A stretch of DNA of 64,000 nucleotides from Patiria miniata (GCF_015706575.1 NW_024037059.1:38229058-38293057); one strand, 5' to 3'. Numbered from the stretch's first letter, positions 10,232 through 22,273 are shown. Notes: a model not told the origin generated them from the letters alone. A program made the numbers and translations.

Positions 10232-11608
10232 TTAGTCCAACTTCTCGTCAACAGCGCCCTCATCGGCTTTGACCGCCTCGTCGTACGGCGGTGGGGGCGC
10301 TGCTGCGATGTTCTTGTCTGATAAACCGTCGCCGACGCCATCCTCACCGCCAGGGGGCGTTTCATCTTCGAACCCCTCAGGCCGATGGACTCGGTAGATC
10401 GGGTTCTCGAATCGAGGGGCCTCACGTGACCGGAGATCCCTCTCCCGACGCCTGGAATATGCGCTCCACAGGCGGAAACAGGTGAAGAAGAGGGCCATGG
10501 CGAAGAGAACTCCGGAAACGATCAGGATTATCTTCCAGTATGCCAGACCTGAGAATGTGATCGAACAGAAAATTGAAACTCAAATAAGAAAATGAAACTC
10601 CTTATTCAAAAAATTACAAATGGATTACTGAAATTCATCATAGGTCCTACGAAATCTTTGAGAAAACAATCATGCGAAAAAAACCTTAATAGCTTTATTC
10701 ACGAGTCGGCCATTATTATATGAAAGCGAGGTAAACTCTTCATATTTGGAACTTGAGAGTAGAAATACATGTTCATTACAAATTAATACCAGTCTGCTCT
10801 GATGAATAATTTGAAATGTGTGATAATAATATCTTTAAGCCACATTTAAAAAAAAATTGAAAGTGAGTCTTGGCTGCACACCAATCATAAAATAGTCTGG
10901 CACCATCCCATTCAACAGATTGCAATTTATAAAAAAGATTCAGGGAACACGATAGAAAATGGCTTCCTTGCGAATAAGGTCCATACTCCATAGACAAGTA
11001 AAACAAGTCTCCTGTTGCGCCGCACTTATAGCGTCGTCCCAACTGTAGTTGGGACAGTCCCAACTATAGTCGGGACCAGTAATTGGATGGCCTAGCTGTA
11101 CTTGGGACTGTCCCAACTATAGTTGGGTTCATTGCTATAGTTGGGCGTAACAAACAAAAGAGCTCGAACCTCCTTGCGAGTAACTGGTGTACGTGTAGAC
11201 GGTTCTACGGGTTGTCGTCCCAGAGCTCCGCGACCTGAACCTCGAACCGCCTCTTGCTCTGGCGGCACCTTTTAAGCAAACAAACCAAGTGCTGTGAATG
11301 TAACGTGCTGGATTTGTAGGATGGCATTAATGAGCATGCGCAGATTATTATAAACTTGTCAACTATCAACACAGATCACTTAATTAGAGACCTCGCAAAT
11401 GAAACTTCAAGACTTGTAGAAACCTACTGCAAAAGTGGTTGGTCTTTTTGCGAAAACACAAAATTGAATTATACTTGAAATGTAAATATTTCTCATTAAA
11501 AATGTTTTTATCTAGAAAAAAACCCCGATACTCACTCGTTTCCTGCAAATTCGAAATAAGAAACAGTACGAGAAGACCGACTACAATCCGAGCATAGCAT
11601 GAGGCCAT
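10232..11608 (-). CDS. Tandem small single-pass membrane protein, paralogue 3 (PPPY tail)
   Basis: Predicted exons are 11536-11608 (signal peptide identical to paralogue 2 over MASCYARIVVGLLVLFLISN), 11170-11268 (RSSGTTTRRTVYTYTSYSQG) and 10232-10548 (membrane segment and tail). The phases agree and the sum is 163 codons (162 residues). The membrane segment reads LAYWKIILIVSGVLFAMALF. The tail has a basic patch (SRRRERDLRSRE), an acidic middle and PPPPYDEA, a true PPxY motif. It differs from paralogue 2 by an in-frame GLSD insertion and loss of one tyrosine. These in-frame differences suggest both copies are under coding constraint. Function unknown; a WW-domain-binding membrane adaptor is an inference. 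Confidence 0.72.
10700..10985. repeat. Dispersed ~300-bp repeat, copy in intron 2 of paralogue 3
   Basis: This is the duplicated partner of the copy at 6985-7275, with the same GAGTCGGCCAT and GATGAATAATTT blocks. It was carried along by the segmental duplication rather than inserted independently. Confidence 0.7.
11038..11150. repeat. CCCAACTATAGTTGGG palindrome cluster (copy B)
   Basis: Several CCCAACTATAGTTGGG-type palindromes are separated by GACAG spacers. This is the partner of the cluster at 8338-8450 and preserves the site into which the mariner-like foldback inserted in the other copy. Confidence 0.75.
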
Positions 11609-11739
11609 TTTGTTTGTGGATTGTTGCTGTCAGCTTGAACTTGATGTACCAACAAAAACACTTCCTCAAAAGTGTTCACGTTTTTGTATAGGTTGACGTC
11701 GACTCCGTTGATTTCTTGAATACAGTCCGAAGTTATTAG

Positions 11740-14400
11740 CTCCTCCTTAATTAAAACACTTGTGAGCAGTTTTATAACTTGGAAAGTCGATTGATTTTTC
11801 GGCTAGTAAAAACTCTCCAAAACAGACGGGGTGACTGAGAGATCCTGGTCTTTTATATTGAAGTGCAATTTTGAACTTCCGCGTAAGTGAAAATTGTGAA
11901 CTGAGTTCGTGACACATAAATAAATCCATTGAAATCGGAGAGCATATTTCCGTTGTCCTGTTGCTTTATCCGCCCACGTTCTTGCGTTGCCGGTATTAGT
12001 TCCTTGTTCAGTTGTGGATCCTGGTGTCGAATTCCGAGATTTTTGTGCCAGAGGAGGGGGCTTGAGCTTAATCGAAGGGATGGAGCAGCAATGAAGGATA
12101 TGCGAGCAGATTGGGCGATTAATTATGCAAAACACGACTGCCTCTTGACCTCAAGATTCTGACCATCCAGCGGGCGTCTTCTATCGGGTCTTCCGTAACC
12201 GTTGTTGTATTACAAAACCATGGCAGCCAAATTGACCAATCAACAGCCTAGTCCACATTTCTGTTCGAGATGACGTCTCATTTTCTAAAGTCGACTCCGG
12301 TTGGCTGGCGCGCGGGGTCGCGTAACTTTGCATGCCAGGATAACAGACGTTCGTTCGTGTGTCTCTGCACACGTGAATGCCCGATTCTCAGACTAGCTTG
12401 AGCTGAAGTGTTGAACATAAAATTTCAACTTGTGATAGGCTAGTCCTACTATTCGAATCAATGCTATAGAGGGCGAAGGTCATATAGACCTTCACATTGT
12501 TCAGAATAAAACGTCACAAGTGTCGCATGTAAAATAATTGTGCCGCATTCACGCCGGTCTATTGGAACTGCAAACATTGTGACCTCTTCCTGAACCCAAA
12601 CTTCCGGAAATACTGATAGAAATCATTACGGGATAGCTGCAAAAGTTGTGTCTGTGTTTCACCTCCGGTGTACGTGTACTACATGCATACTGAGGACGGC
12701 AAGGCAAAGGGAAAACCGTTCTTTGTTGTGCATAAACGTACACCTTTTGAAGAGAACGGTCCTGATCCTCGAACATAATTAAAGTCTGCATGTGCGCTTA
12801 TTCTGTGGAAGAGTGTTATAGGAACGATGCAAACATCCTCAGACGTCGATTTCTTTAAGGGAAGATACTTTTCCCTCGACAGTGCATGCAGGCATTATTC
12901 AACCTCTTCCCCATAGCGTCGAGCTGTACGCTCCCTGTGCTATTGTCTCGAGGTTGACAGTAGACCCTGGGAACGGGGTTTGCCACTAATAACATGTATA
13001 CCAATAATTAACCCATGGGTCTTACCTAATGTGCCTAAACCATATCGATCATTTTACCATCAGTCATGTTGGTACCCTTTTGTTGGCAACTAGTTGGACT
13101 GGTTATACGAACAAAAACCACGGTTTTCAACAAAATGTAAATGTGGCGGTGTATTTACACGTAATAAAAACAACCATAGAAAAAAAATCTTTATTCTGAC
13201 AATTTAGTACTAAGTGGCATTGGCATAATTTATACAGCAGTACATTAAGCCTTAAATAGGCAAGCAACAAGGCAAGGAAAAAGTACGTTCGGTGTTTTCT
13301 AGTGGAAAATACGAAAATTACAATGCGCCAATCTCCATTATAAGGAGTTGTTTATGAGAGGGACATACCATAATATAGCTAGAGGAATGTTTCGAAAAAC
13401 ATGAAGTAAAATTGAAGGACAAAAAAGTTAGAAATTTAAAATGTTTGACTTATTTTGACTTTTGGATCAAAAAGGTTTGATTTTTGACCGAAAAGGTTTG
13501 TATGAATGGGAATAAATATGTCCTTGGCCGGTATTTAAAACACTATGTTTAAGACCGGTTGGAATCCGGATGCTGATAATTACTCCCGCCTTCGGCTAGG
13601 GTAATTATCAGCATCCACTCCAACTAATTCAGCGAATTTGACGTAAACACTCGCAGAAAGTCGCCGGAGTTGATATGTGATCAACTTTTGCGAAGTTGCG
13701 TTTGCGTCGTTCCTTGCATGCCGAATATGAACCGACCTTTTTATTTTTACATGTGTCAAAAAAAAGCCGAAACCAATCGCGACAAGGACAATTTTAGACT
13801 GGTGCAGTTCGGTGACGTCATGTGCAACATTAATTTTCACTTTGCGTACATGGAAACTGGACAGTTATCGTCTCCGTGCGTAAGGTGCGATGTGAGAAAT
13901 TTCAACATCTGCATGTGAGAGACATTGGTTTCGTTAGGCCTACAATGAAGATCAGTGGTGAACTTCATGTGTATATAATATGCGCCTCGTGGTAACCTCG
14001 CGAAGCGTGGTGAGGTATATTACTCTAGATGATCCAGTGCCTCATGGGAATGATCATGGGCCTTGACCTTATGCACAAGTCGGCCATATTGAATTGAAAG
14101 TGAGGTAAAATCTTCATTTTTCTGGAACTTGCGAAGAGAAATGAAAGCAAGTAGATTACTAATTAATTCGAGTCAGCTTCAATGAATAATTTAAAATTTG
14201 AAACTACATTCCCTAATGTTTTAAGCCAGATTAAAAAAAACCAGTAAAATAAGGCTGCATAAATAGTCTGGCGCCTTCTTATTCAACAGTTAAAAATTTA
14301 TGAAATACATTCAGGGAAGTCGACAAAAATGGCAAACCCGTGCACAAGGCCCATAGGATATAACTTGTTCAATTCCTTTGAGTACTGATAAACACTGATG
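11740..14400. other. Intergenic stretch; no gene recognised
   Basis: This separates paralogue 3 from the 3' end of paralogue 4. Open frames are at most 110 codons and share no features with the neighbouring family. On the minus strand, AATAAA-like signals occur (about 13188-13193 and 13739-13744) that could serve transcripts from paralogue 4. A strong short hairpin lies at 13568-13616, and a copy of the dispersed 300-bp repeat at about 14050-14330. Confidence 0.45.
13568..13616. repeat. Perfect 16-bp hairpin with a TTCG-containing loop
   Basis: GGATGCTGATAATTAC (13568-13583) is exactly complementary to GTAATTATCAGCATCC (13601-13616). The 17-nt spacer can itself fold around TTCG. Nothing coding overlaps. 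Confidence 0.75.
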
Positions 14401-14444
14401 GTGAATCTAGTACTATTCTACAGTCTGAAGCGTGTCCAGAATGA

Positions 14445-16714
14445 TTAGATCACTCCAAAGTCTTTTCTGTTGACCTCGGGCTGGTCTTCCCACCGATCGA
14501 CAGCGCCCTCAGCGATCGGCTCCTCGGCGATATCCAGCGCGTCGTCGTAGCACGGTGGGGGCGCTGTTGCCATCGGCCCCGGCAGCTGCTGCAGCTGCGG
14601 CTGTACTCCGTACGGGGCCGGGGCGGGCTGATTGTGCATGATGACCGGTGGGGGCGGGATTTCGCGGCCGTCCGAGCAGGGAATTGGTTGGTAGTTGGTA
14701 GTTGGGGAGTGCTGGATGATCTGGTGGTCTCGCAGCTGGATCTGGTCCCGTGTGGTGTGGATGCCCGGCGTGTCCGACTCTGGTTCCAGCCGCCTGCAGG
14801 CTCGGATGCTGCAGTACAAGACGAGAAAGCCAAAGAGGATGCCACCTATGATGAGGCAAATCTGCCACCAGGTCAGGCCTTGGGTGGAGAGAGAGAGAAA
14901 GAGAGAAAGAAGGAACTGGTGTGAGAATGTAATTGTTGTGAAGTAGTTGCCCACTAAAACAAATGTCGGTCTATCACGTAGCGAACTTGCAAACAAATAT
15001 TCAAGGGACCCTCACAATCAGAACGAAATGATGACCCTAACGTCTCACGCGCAGTTGTATTACAGTTTTCACTATCAGAAATCAGTCACATCGATAAGTC
15101 AAGTGACACCCAATAAAGGTGTTCCTTTTCCAATGTTTATCCCCATTGACTCGAATTAAACTCCGTTAAATCTTCAATACGACATTAAGAAAGTTGGTGA
15201 ACAATAATGCAACCCGAGATTATCACGAGAAGAAGAATACAGATGTATATTTTTTAACATTGTAACAAGTTTATTGCAAATTTCAAGTCTCATGTTGGCA
15301 GCTGATTGCATATAAAAGAATTGGACAAACCCGTCCATACTTCGGCAAAAATTCGTCAATTGCCATTGCGGAAACGGGTCTCATGCAGACATTGGGACAC
15401 AGCGATTTCAAGTAAAAACTTCTATGCCCATACCTGTGCCGTATCCGCCAGAACTGCCGTAGCCAGTATAGCTATAGGTGGTGTGGGAACGGTAGTATGT
15501 CGTCCGTCTCGTTGATGACCGCCGACTTCTTGATCGGGCAAATGCACTGTAACCATCCTCTGTTATTACAGGGACAAGAAATCATTACAAGGGCAGTGAA
15601 TGGTAGGTTTGACATCTCCACCATGCAAAGCCATGATCTTATTTCAGGGCCCAATTTCATAGCACTGCTTAACAGTAAGCAGAAAAGTTGTGCTTACTAT
15701 AGCAGAAAATCATGCTGCTGCTTAAGCACTGTTTCATGCCGTGATTGTGCTTACAGTTGCGCGCGCATGGAGATTTCTATTGTTACGTCACTGATTTAAG
15801 CAATGTTTTCTTCTGAGGTTAAGCCTGCTTTTGCTGTGCTTATACTGCTTAACGGTCCCTATGAAATAGATGGAGGCTTGGTAAGCACAAAGTCGGCTGT
15901 TAAGCAGCGGGCCCAGCGCTATGAAATTGGGCCCTGAAGACGGTGTTAAAGGGTGCAGGTCGGTAAATCGGTCCGAAATTGCCTACGCCGGCCTAATCAC
16001 GATTTGCATGCCCTCAAATTCTCCAGTTTAAGAGCATTTTGAGGGCCGTAAACCTGAGGATTTGTAAAAAAAAAAGAAGAAGTTTGAAGCCGTGCAGAGG
16101 ACTGCGAGCTCGTATTTATTTGAAATTTTGATGAAATTAGGCACCTTTACATGGCACTATTTTGCAATGGAGCGTACGCGTCCATTTTCAAAATGGCAAT
16201 GGGCTTCAGGACTGCTTTTAGGGGTGATCATCTTTGGATAGAATTTTCTTCCAAAAGTCATTAGTTTACTCCCAGAAAATTGAACAGAAATGACAAATAA
16301 TGAAATAAGCTTTAATTTGATGCATGCCCTGAACACCTCAGAGAGTTGTGAATAGTTTAAATTTTTTGGAAGTGCGCGTAATTACCACTAAGGTCTATGG
16401 CAGGCTTATCACTGGTCTGGACCCTTAAACTACATTATTTCGTTGGTTCCATGAAAGATGGAGTACCAAGCAAGCATTTGACCACAGGTCAAACTGGTTT
16501 CAGTGATCAATCGTCGCGCAAGACTTTTGTCGGTAGACGGTTGAAGGTACGAGTGCAAAGTTTTGCTTTCACTGGTTAGTCCAATGTCTCAGTGGCGTGA
16601 CGTCATTTGTGACGTCATGGTACGTTACGTCATGATTGGCCACTCACTTGGTTCGGTCAGGTGTATCACCAGTACGAGCACGATGAAGAGAAATATACGT
16701 CCAGAGGGCGCCAT
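14445..16714 (-). CDS. Tandem small single-pass membrane protein, paralogue 4 (long Pro-rich tail)
   Basis: Predicted exons are 16648-16714 (signal peptide MAPSGRIFLFIVLVLVIHL), 15434-15559 and 14445-14878. Phases match at both introns and the sum is 209 codons (208 residues). Exon 2 encodes SRSRRSSTRRTTYYRSHTTY followed by SYTGYGSSGGYG, the same Arg/Thr/Tyr/Gly style as the paralogues. Exon 3 gives LTWWQICLIIGGILFGFLVL as membrane segment. A long cytoplasmic tail follows with PPPP, PAPAPYG and APPPCYDDA, the last a PPxY motif. The ectodomain has no cysteines, which argues against the Shisa/WBP1/VOPP1 group despite the shared architecture of signal peptide, one membrane helix and PPxY tail. 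It is the best supported of the four. Function unknown. Confidence 0.75.
15646..15938. mobile_element. Foldback element, GGGCCCAATTTCATAG type
   Basis: The left end TCAGGGCCCAATTTCATAGC is matched by the inverted right end CGCTATGAAATTGGGCCCTGA. The interior is rich in GCTTA/TAAGC blocks. It is related to the element at 1592-1835 and lies in intron 1 of paralogue 4. Confidence 0.8.
16010..16405. repeat. Dispersed repeat, copy 2
   Basis: This is the partner of the block at about 2660-3060, in the same orientation, and lies in intron 1 of paralogue 4. It is moderately diverged and no coding potential was recognised. Confidence 0.5.
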
Positions 16715-16850
16715 GTCAATAGTTGATGTCCACCGTAGACGAAGAGTGTTTCACCTGAAACGAAACCCGGGAAAACGGTCAGTTCAATATTTTTTCACAA
16801 CATAAGAATTATTCATAAGATGGAATTTTGTCGGGGTGATGTAAATCATA

Positions 16851-16936
16851 TTAGGTTTTGCCCTTCACTGTATACTCAGGAGGTAATAACACACTGAGTA
16901 CACAGTGTTTATACGTCGGTGAAGGGCAAAACCTAA
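16851..16936. repeat. 86-nt hairpin with 18-bp perfect arms
   Basis: TTAGGTTTTGCCCTTCAC (16851-16868) pairs with its exact inverse at 16919-16936. An inner ACTCAG/CTGAGT pair extends the fold. Size and shape are compatible with a miniature foldback or a pre-miRNA-like hairpin just upstream of paralogue 4. Confidence 0.75.
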
Positions 16937-17542
16937 TTGAAGAACATAATAATAACGATCAAGTCTGCTTTTGGTAATACTTATTACCGTAAATTACCAT
17001 TTGGGAGACTCTTTAGCATAGGAGGTTTAGCTTTGGAAGACATGTGGAATTATGGATACGTTTCAATGTCTCCCTAATGACCCAGCTCCTATTAAGAGGC
17101 AAAATTTTATGGTCACAAATAGGCTAGATCAATTACTCATGGTCCATTAGTAAAATTACCGAATTCGTGGGGCCCGGTAGGATAAGAGAAATTGGGGGTC
17201 CTAGGGGTCAGGAAAGTCGGATTAATTATTTGTGCACAAGTCTATGGGAATGTGTTTCTAATGGTATATTTTTCGGTTATCATGCATGTTCATATCATTT
17301 TAAGACACCAATTTTTTAATTGTCATCAAGAATATCACTCTACAGTTTGGTCACCAAACTTATAGGTACATGCCCTTCCCTTACTTACACCAACAATGGA
17401 GGCACATGAATTCTCGAGTCTTCGCCTTTTTTGACCTCGTAGATTTCATTTGATTTTTAAAATAACAAAGTTAAGGATTAATTGGCATGATAAGAATGCA
17501 CTTAAGTAAGATTTCAGGCTTTGCACGGTGGAGATACTAATC

Positions 17543-17804
17543 AATGAAAGGTTTGCGGAAACACCATGTGCGAATAATTTCTCAACTAAGAGAATGGTTC
17601 TGAAAAGAACCAGAGGTATAAACTCGACATTCCGGTCAGTATGCTCCGACCGTCTTCAGGAGAATGCAAGATGTAGCACTCTCCTGAAGACGGTCAGAGC
17701 ATATACTGACCGGAACGTCGAGTTTAATACCTCTGGTTCTTTTCGGAACCATTCACTTTGTCTGAGAAATTATTCCCACATGGTGTTTCCGCAAACCTTT
17801 CATT
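17543..17804. mobile_element. Large near-perfect palindrome (foldback, ~120-bp arms)
   Basis: The arm starting AATGAAAGGTTTGCGGAAAC is mirrored by GTTTCCGCAAACCTTTCATT at the right edge. Complementarity continues inward to a loop of about 14 nt near 17663-17676, with only scattered mismatches. GAATGCACTT lies just outside each end (about 17492 and 17810), perhaps part of the element or of a flanking duplication. Transcription would give a very long hairpin RNA. Confidence 0.85.
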
Positions 17805-18788
17805 CATAAGAATGCACTTCAAAAGTTTCAAAGAACTACGCGTATGCCCGATCTTTTGCAACTTATCCCCACCCCTGAATAAGATAGGAAACTTCGGAAT
17901 GGTCAGCTTTTGGCGAGAAAGCAACAATCTTGCATTTCGCACCACTTCGAGTGTAACTTTGTTACGCTTTCCGCTTGATGGCTTGCGCACGGCCAGCTGG
18001 CCGCGCGTTGCATGCAGGTGGCAAAGATTTGATATCTCCCACGCGCTTTTCTGGGAATCATGCGGGGCACGTATGGAGGCATCTAGATCTACACCATTAT
18101 TGCCTCGCCTCAAACAGTCTACCGAGGTTTCAATGCAATCTGACTGGCCTAATCCAGAGTCCAGTGCACGGCCCGGGGGCTTTCGAGCATACGAATGCGT
18201 AAAGGGTAAAACGTAGTGTAACGCATATCAACCGTGACATTATTACGAGGCAAAAAGGTGGAAGACCTTCACATAATGTTGAAAAAAAAACAGGTACAAG
18301 ACGTAGTTTCCAATGTGAATAGCAAAACTTATTGAAATAGACAGCATGTCTTTCCTCACCGTTCCGGAATGTCTATTTAGCCTAACGTTACAAGAATATG
18401 CAGTGACAATTGTGGCAGATAAGCTAAGTCAAAAGCCGTCCTCTAAAAAGCCTTTGTCAAGACTTAATTAGCGGCGGAACCATAGACAAAAAGAACTATG
18501 GGCGGAACTGCGTTACCAACAGCGCCCTCTAGCGGTGGCTAACTTTATAGCGTCATAAAGGGCGCGGACCATGATCTCGCGAGACCTAATTTGTTTTAAG
18601 GCTATACACAGAACTCATGGTGGCAGTGTGGTCACAAATTACCACAGCTGGCCTGGCTCACAAATTACATCAAGACTCTGAGACACAGCATCCGGCTGCA
18701 GCATTTGCATAATAAACCACACGTTCGGATAGGCCTTCCTTATGGAGACGTGCGTACAATAGGGAACGAAAGATTGTAAAGGTCTCCA

Positions 18789-19474
18789 CAAGGCAATTTC
18801 TATGCTGAAGTGACCGTGACGCATACCCTACCTCAAGGATCCATACTTGGCGTTCTTCTCTCTTTGCTGTATGATCTGAATAATTCTTCTTCTTAATTTG
18901 CTTTCTTTTCTGTTGTTCGCAGGAGACACTTCTACTTCTAACTTTCAATCCTTGATTCTTATCCTCATTGCAGACTAATCAAGGTGTGTTCCTGGTTTAA
19001 AGCCAACAAATTGTCTGATAATGCCAGCAAAACCATCATGTTTGTTTTTCATAAAGCCATAATTTCTTCTCTTGATGGCCTGCCATCCATTTACATTGAT
19101 GGTACTCCATTATTTAGAACATGTACTAAATGCTTAGGCATTGTCCCTACATAATGTATAAGGTTATAATGATCGCCTTACCCTTTATGAGATATCTTTA
19201 TCATGCTGCCACCATATCAGTCACGTTCCCTGTATCCAATAACAATACTGAATGACATTTTTTGTGCAAAGAGGAACCAGACTATTTTTTCCTTCCAGCC
19301 TCGCTTTGGTTACATTGATTTGAAGAAGGAAAACATGATAATGGCCTATATCACTCATTCCTTATTTGAATTACTGCAATATTGTGTGGGCACGGAGTAG
19401 GCCATCAGACTTTGCACTCTCTCACAACCACATAAAATTACTGCACCTCTATTTGCCAAACTCTACACACTGAG
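18789..19474 (+). mobile_element. Decayed LINE reverse-transcriptase fragment
   Basis: Pieces of a non-LTR reverse transcriptase can be read on the plus strand across stops and frameshifts. THTLPQGSILGVLLSLLYDL (near 18825) corresponds to the PQGS-ILG block. FAGDTS (near 18918) stands where the catalytic FADD block should be. WFKANKLSDNASKTIMF and YIDGTPLFR follow (18985-19125), and YCNIVWARSRP lies near 19377. This order is that of CR1/Jockey-type RTs. The second catalytic Asp of FADD is shifted or mutated and several stops intervene, so it is dead. Confidence 0.8.
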
Positions 19475-19969
19475 CGCTGACAGAAATTATTAATAACTAA
19501 TGTTGCGCCCGCATCGGATGACATTTCGATGTTTACGATTCCTTTTAATTTCCCGTGGTACTACATACTCGATCGTCTGGTCTACTTCCACCCATAGACG
19601 ATTCCTCCCTTGACCTGCGCGTTGCAATTAGTCTTCGTCTTCTGTCACTCCGCGCTATCGTAACACTAGAAACCCTCAATTTGGAATTTCGATCGATCTG
19701 GCCTCTGTACGTTTTTTTCCCGTGCAGTTGATGTCGTTATACAACAAGCTAAATCGGATTTGAGGGGTAACAGCGGGAGACTTCCCCGGGAGGGTTGTAA
19801 CGAATGCCACTGGGGGTTAATTTCTGCTTACCGTGAAATTCCCTTGCTAACGCACAGGGCGTTCAAGACGATAGCACCCAACGACATTGAACCCTGCTAA
19901 AACCTATCTCTACAGTTATTTTGTTAACAAAAAAATCTTAGTTAGGCCTAAGAGTATATCGTTTGTTTT

Positions 19970-20252
19970 CTTGTGTATAATCACAGCAAAATTTTATTAA
20001 AATCCATTCATGCAAACCAGAGATACATATATGCTAACAGACTAAGTTAAACATGGTAATGTCTCTTTCACCCGATCCAGTGTGATTTACAGACTAATGA
20101 AAAGACCCATTGCAGAGTGCCGGTTGAGCAATTTCCCATGCAATGTGTAATTCCCAATGGAATGGTTGAAAAACACATATTCTTTTATAATCTGTTACAG
20201 CTCTGGTTTGCATGAATGGGTTTTCATGTCATTTCCACTGATTATACACAAG
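19970..20252. mobile_element. Foldback/MITE with inverted ends
   Basis: CTTGTGTATAATCA (19970-19983) is mirrored at 20239-20252, and CCATTCATGCAAACCAGAG (about 20004-20022) is mirrored at 20201-20219. Non-coding; class not determined. Confidence 0.75.
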
Positions 20253-22273
20253 AGTATAATTAATGTGCTCCATCAAAATGAAATACTCATGTCAGGTACA
20301 TTTGGAGAAATTTAACGATATCTGCTTGCACAATTTGTTTGAGGTCACGCTGTATTAGAGCGATTTTAGCGTGTCAATGAACGTGTTCCTCGGTCTCTCA
20401 GGCTGCGTCCAAATTACATAATGGATATGGCTACGCCGGGTCAGCAATACACATGCGCCTGTTGAAGCGGCTGAATCCACACAACTGCTGGCCGTAGCCG
20501 AGCATTAATTTGCACGCGGCGGCTTTGCTCAAAGGTCAAAGGGCATTCGTTTTTATAATTGCAGAGTATTACCCACTACACTACTTCTTTACTTCTTTTT
20601 TTTTATCACGACTGGCGTGCAGGTGGTTATGTTTATAAGGGGGAATTTTTCAAGCATAAGGAATGCATATACATAAGCAGTCTGGTGTACGTACCGTCTC
20701 GGTCCGCCTCAAATTCCCGCTAACGTTAAAGGGATATTACATCCGAATGCGGCCAATTTGAAACGAAATAATGTTAATTAGGAAGAATACATATAAAAGT
20801 AGGATATAAACGTCCACACAACCATCCTTTCAAAAACTGGTCGTTTTTGTGTTATTCTTGCGAGAACCACGTGAGAGCGGATTTCGGGGATCACATTAAT
20901 TTTGACTCTCAAAAATCGAGCTGTTGAGTGCTAATCCTGCCGCACAAAATGAAGCATATCGCATTCTGCGGACGTGCGAAAAACAACATTTTGTGCATTG
21001 GTGCTGTGTGTATTTTGTGACGCACAAACACAACGTGTAGCGTACATTGAATGGACACGGCTTGAAATAGGTACGCGTATGCCACAAAATGTCCGCTGCG
21101 TCCGATGAATTATAAACAACCGGCTTTTGTCGTCTATTCTCGGGAACGGTATGTTAGACATTTTTAGTTTCCTGTCAACCAGACCTTTTAAATAGGATAA
21201 GTATCAAAAATCCATCTTAACATTTTCGGGGATTTCAGGCTGTAAATGCCCCTTTAATAATGCATTATGCTAATGGCTATCACTATCGATCGTGTCATTA
21301 CCTGAAATAGGGGGAAACATATGCATGATAGAAAAGGCGAGACGATGCAACGTACGTTGTGCGGAACCGAACGGTCAATTTCGTAAATTGCACCAAAATC
21401 TACCTTGCAGGTTTTGTGGTCTTGCTTAATTGATTTCCAACGCTCGAAAGCACGCCCGCCCGAGCGCATATTAGATACCATGCATCTTCATATTCAAAGG
21501 AAAATAATTTATGGTGGCAAATGTGACTGAATTTTCTTAAATTATTGAATACAGACATGAATTATGTTCTGGTTATCCTTCACATTAAAAAAAACAACCC
21601 GTTACATAGATCGCACCTCGGGATGAGCGAAGTGCGTGTCTGATCATGTCTGCTCCGAGCCAGTCGGGAAAACGATCGACTTGTGTAAACAACCCTCGGA
21701 CAAAAAAAAAATATGAAAATGAAATACTCGACAATTCCCCGCAGAGTCGATGAGAGCTCTCAACCGGTCCAATCACCTGTCGAGTTAGCTGACAATAACG
21801 CTTCCCGTGAGAGACAGCTACTTCGCAAATGGTGAGAAAAAAAAACACATTGAGAGTGAGGACGTCTCTTTTTCAATTCACTTCTTGATTTTGAAACCAT
21901 TGTTCACAGGGGGAAAATATAATCTATTTGCGAAAAGAGCAGTGGAGCAGATTCGTTGAAGCGTTAATCGTCGCCTATGGGTACATTACAGTCTAAGTGA
22001 TGAGGTCCTTATACTCTCGTATCAGGTGTGTGCTGGAAGATTTTCTCTCTTTGCTCTGAGTTTTGTATGGAAGAGGGAATCATATTTTCGTAACCGGATG
22101 ATGTGCAGAAGAGGTACAAACAGATCAGCGATAAGTGGCTGAATTCTCAGGGGATCGCGACAAAGCTTGCAACTTGTTTGCACTGAGTTGTAGCAGTCAA
22201 GTCACAAATGGGTTTTGCCTATTTTTACTGCAAAATATATTATTTGCTACCCTTGCCAATAAGGATGTATACG

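Larger units (their letters stand above)
5706..11720. repeat. Direct tandem segmental duplication carrying two paralogous genes
   Basis: Unit A (about 5706-9012) and unit B (about 9013-11720) are near-identical over most of their length. Both start TATGAACAACTGCAGTAAAC (about 5708 and 9016) and both end near GTTGACGTCGACTCCGTTGA (before 9012 and 11712). Each carries a complete three-exon gene on the minus strand. Length differences come from insertions. Unit A holds a block at about 7284-7475 with a hammerhead-like motif and a mariner-like foldback at 7670-8339. Unit B holds a Harbinger-like MITE at 9430-9762. The duplication is therefore older than these insertions. Confidence 0.9.
16940..22270. 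other. Gene-poor stretch
   Basis: Apart from the palindrome at 17543, the LINE relic at 18789 and the foldback at 19970, I see no gene. Open frames are short, and the longest on the plus strand (17758-18216) merely starts inside the palindrome. No splice-linked exon series with family similarity was found on either strand. Confidence 0.45.
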
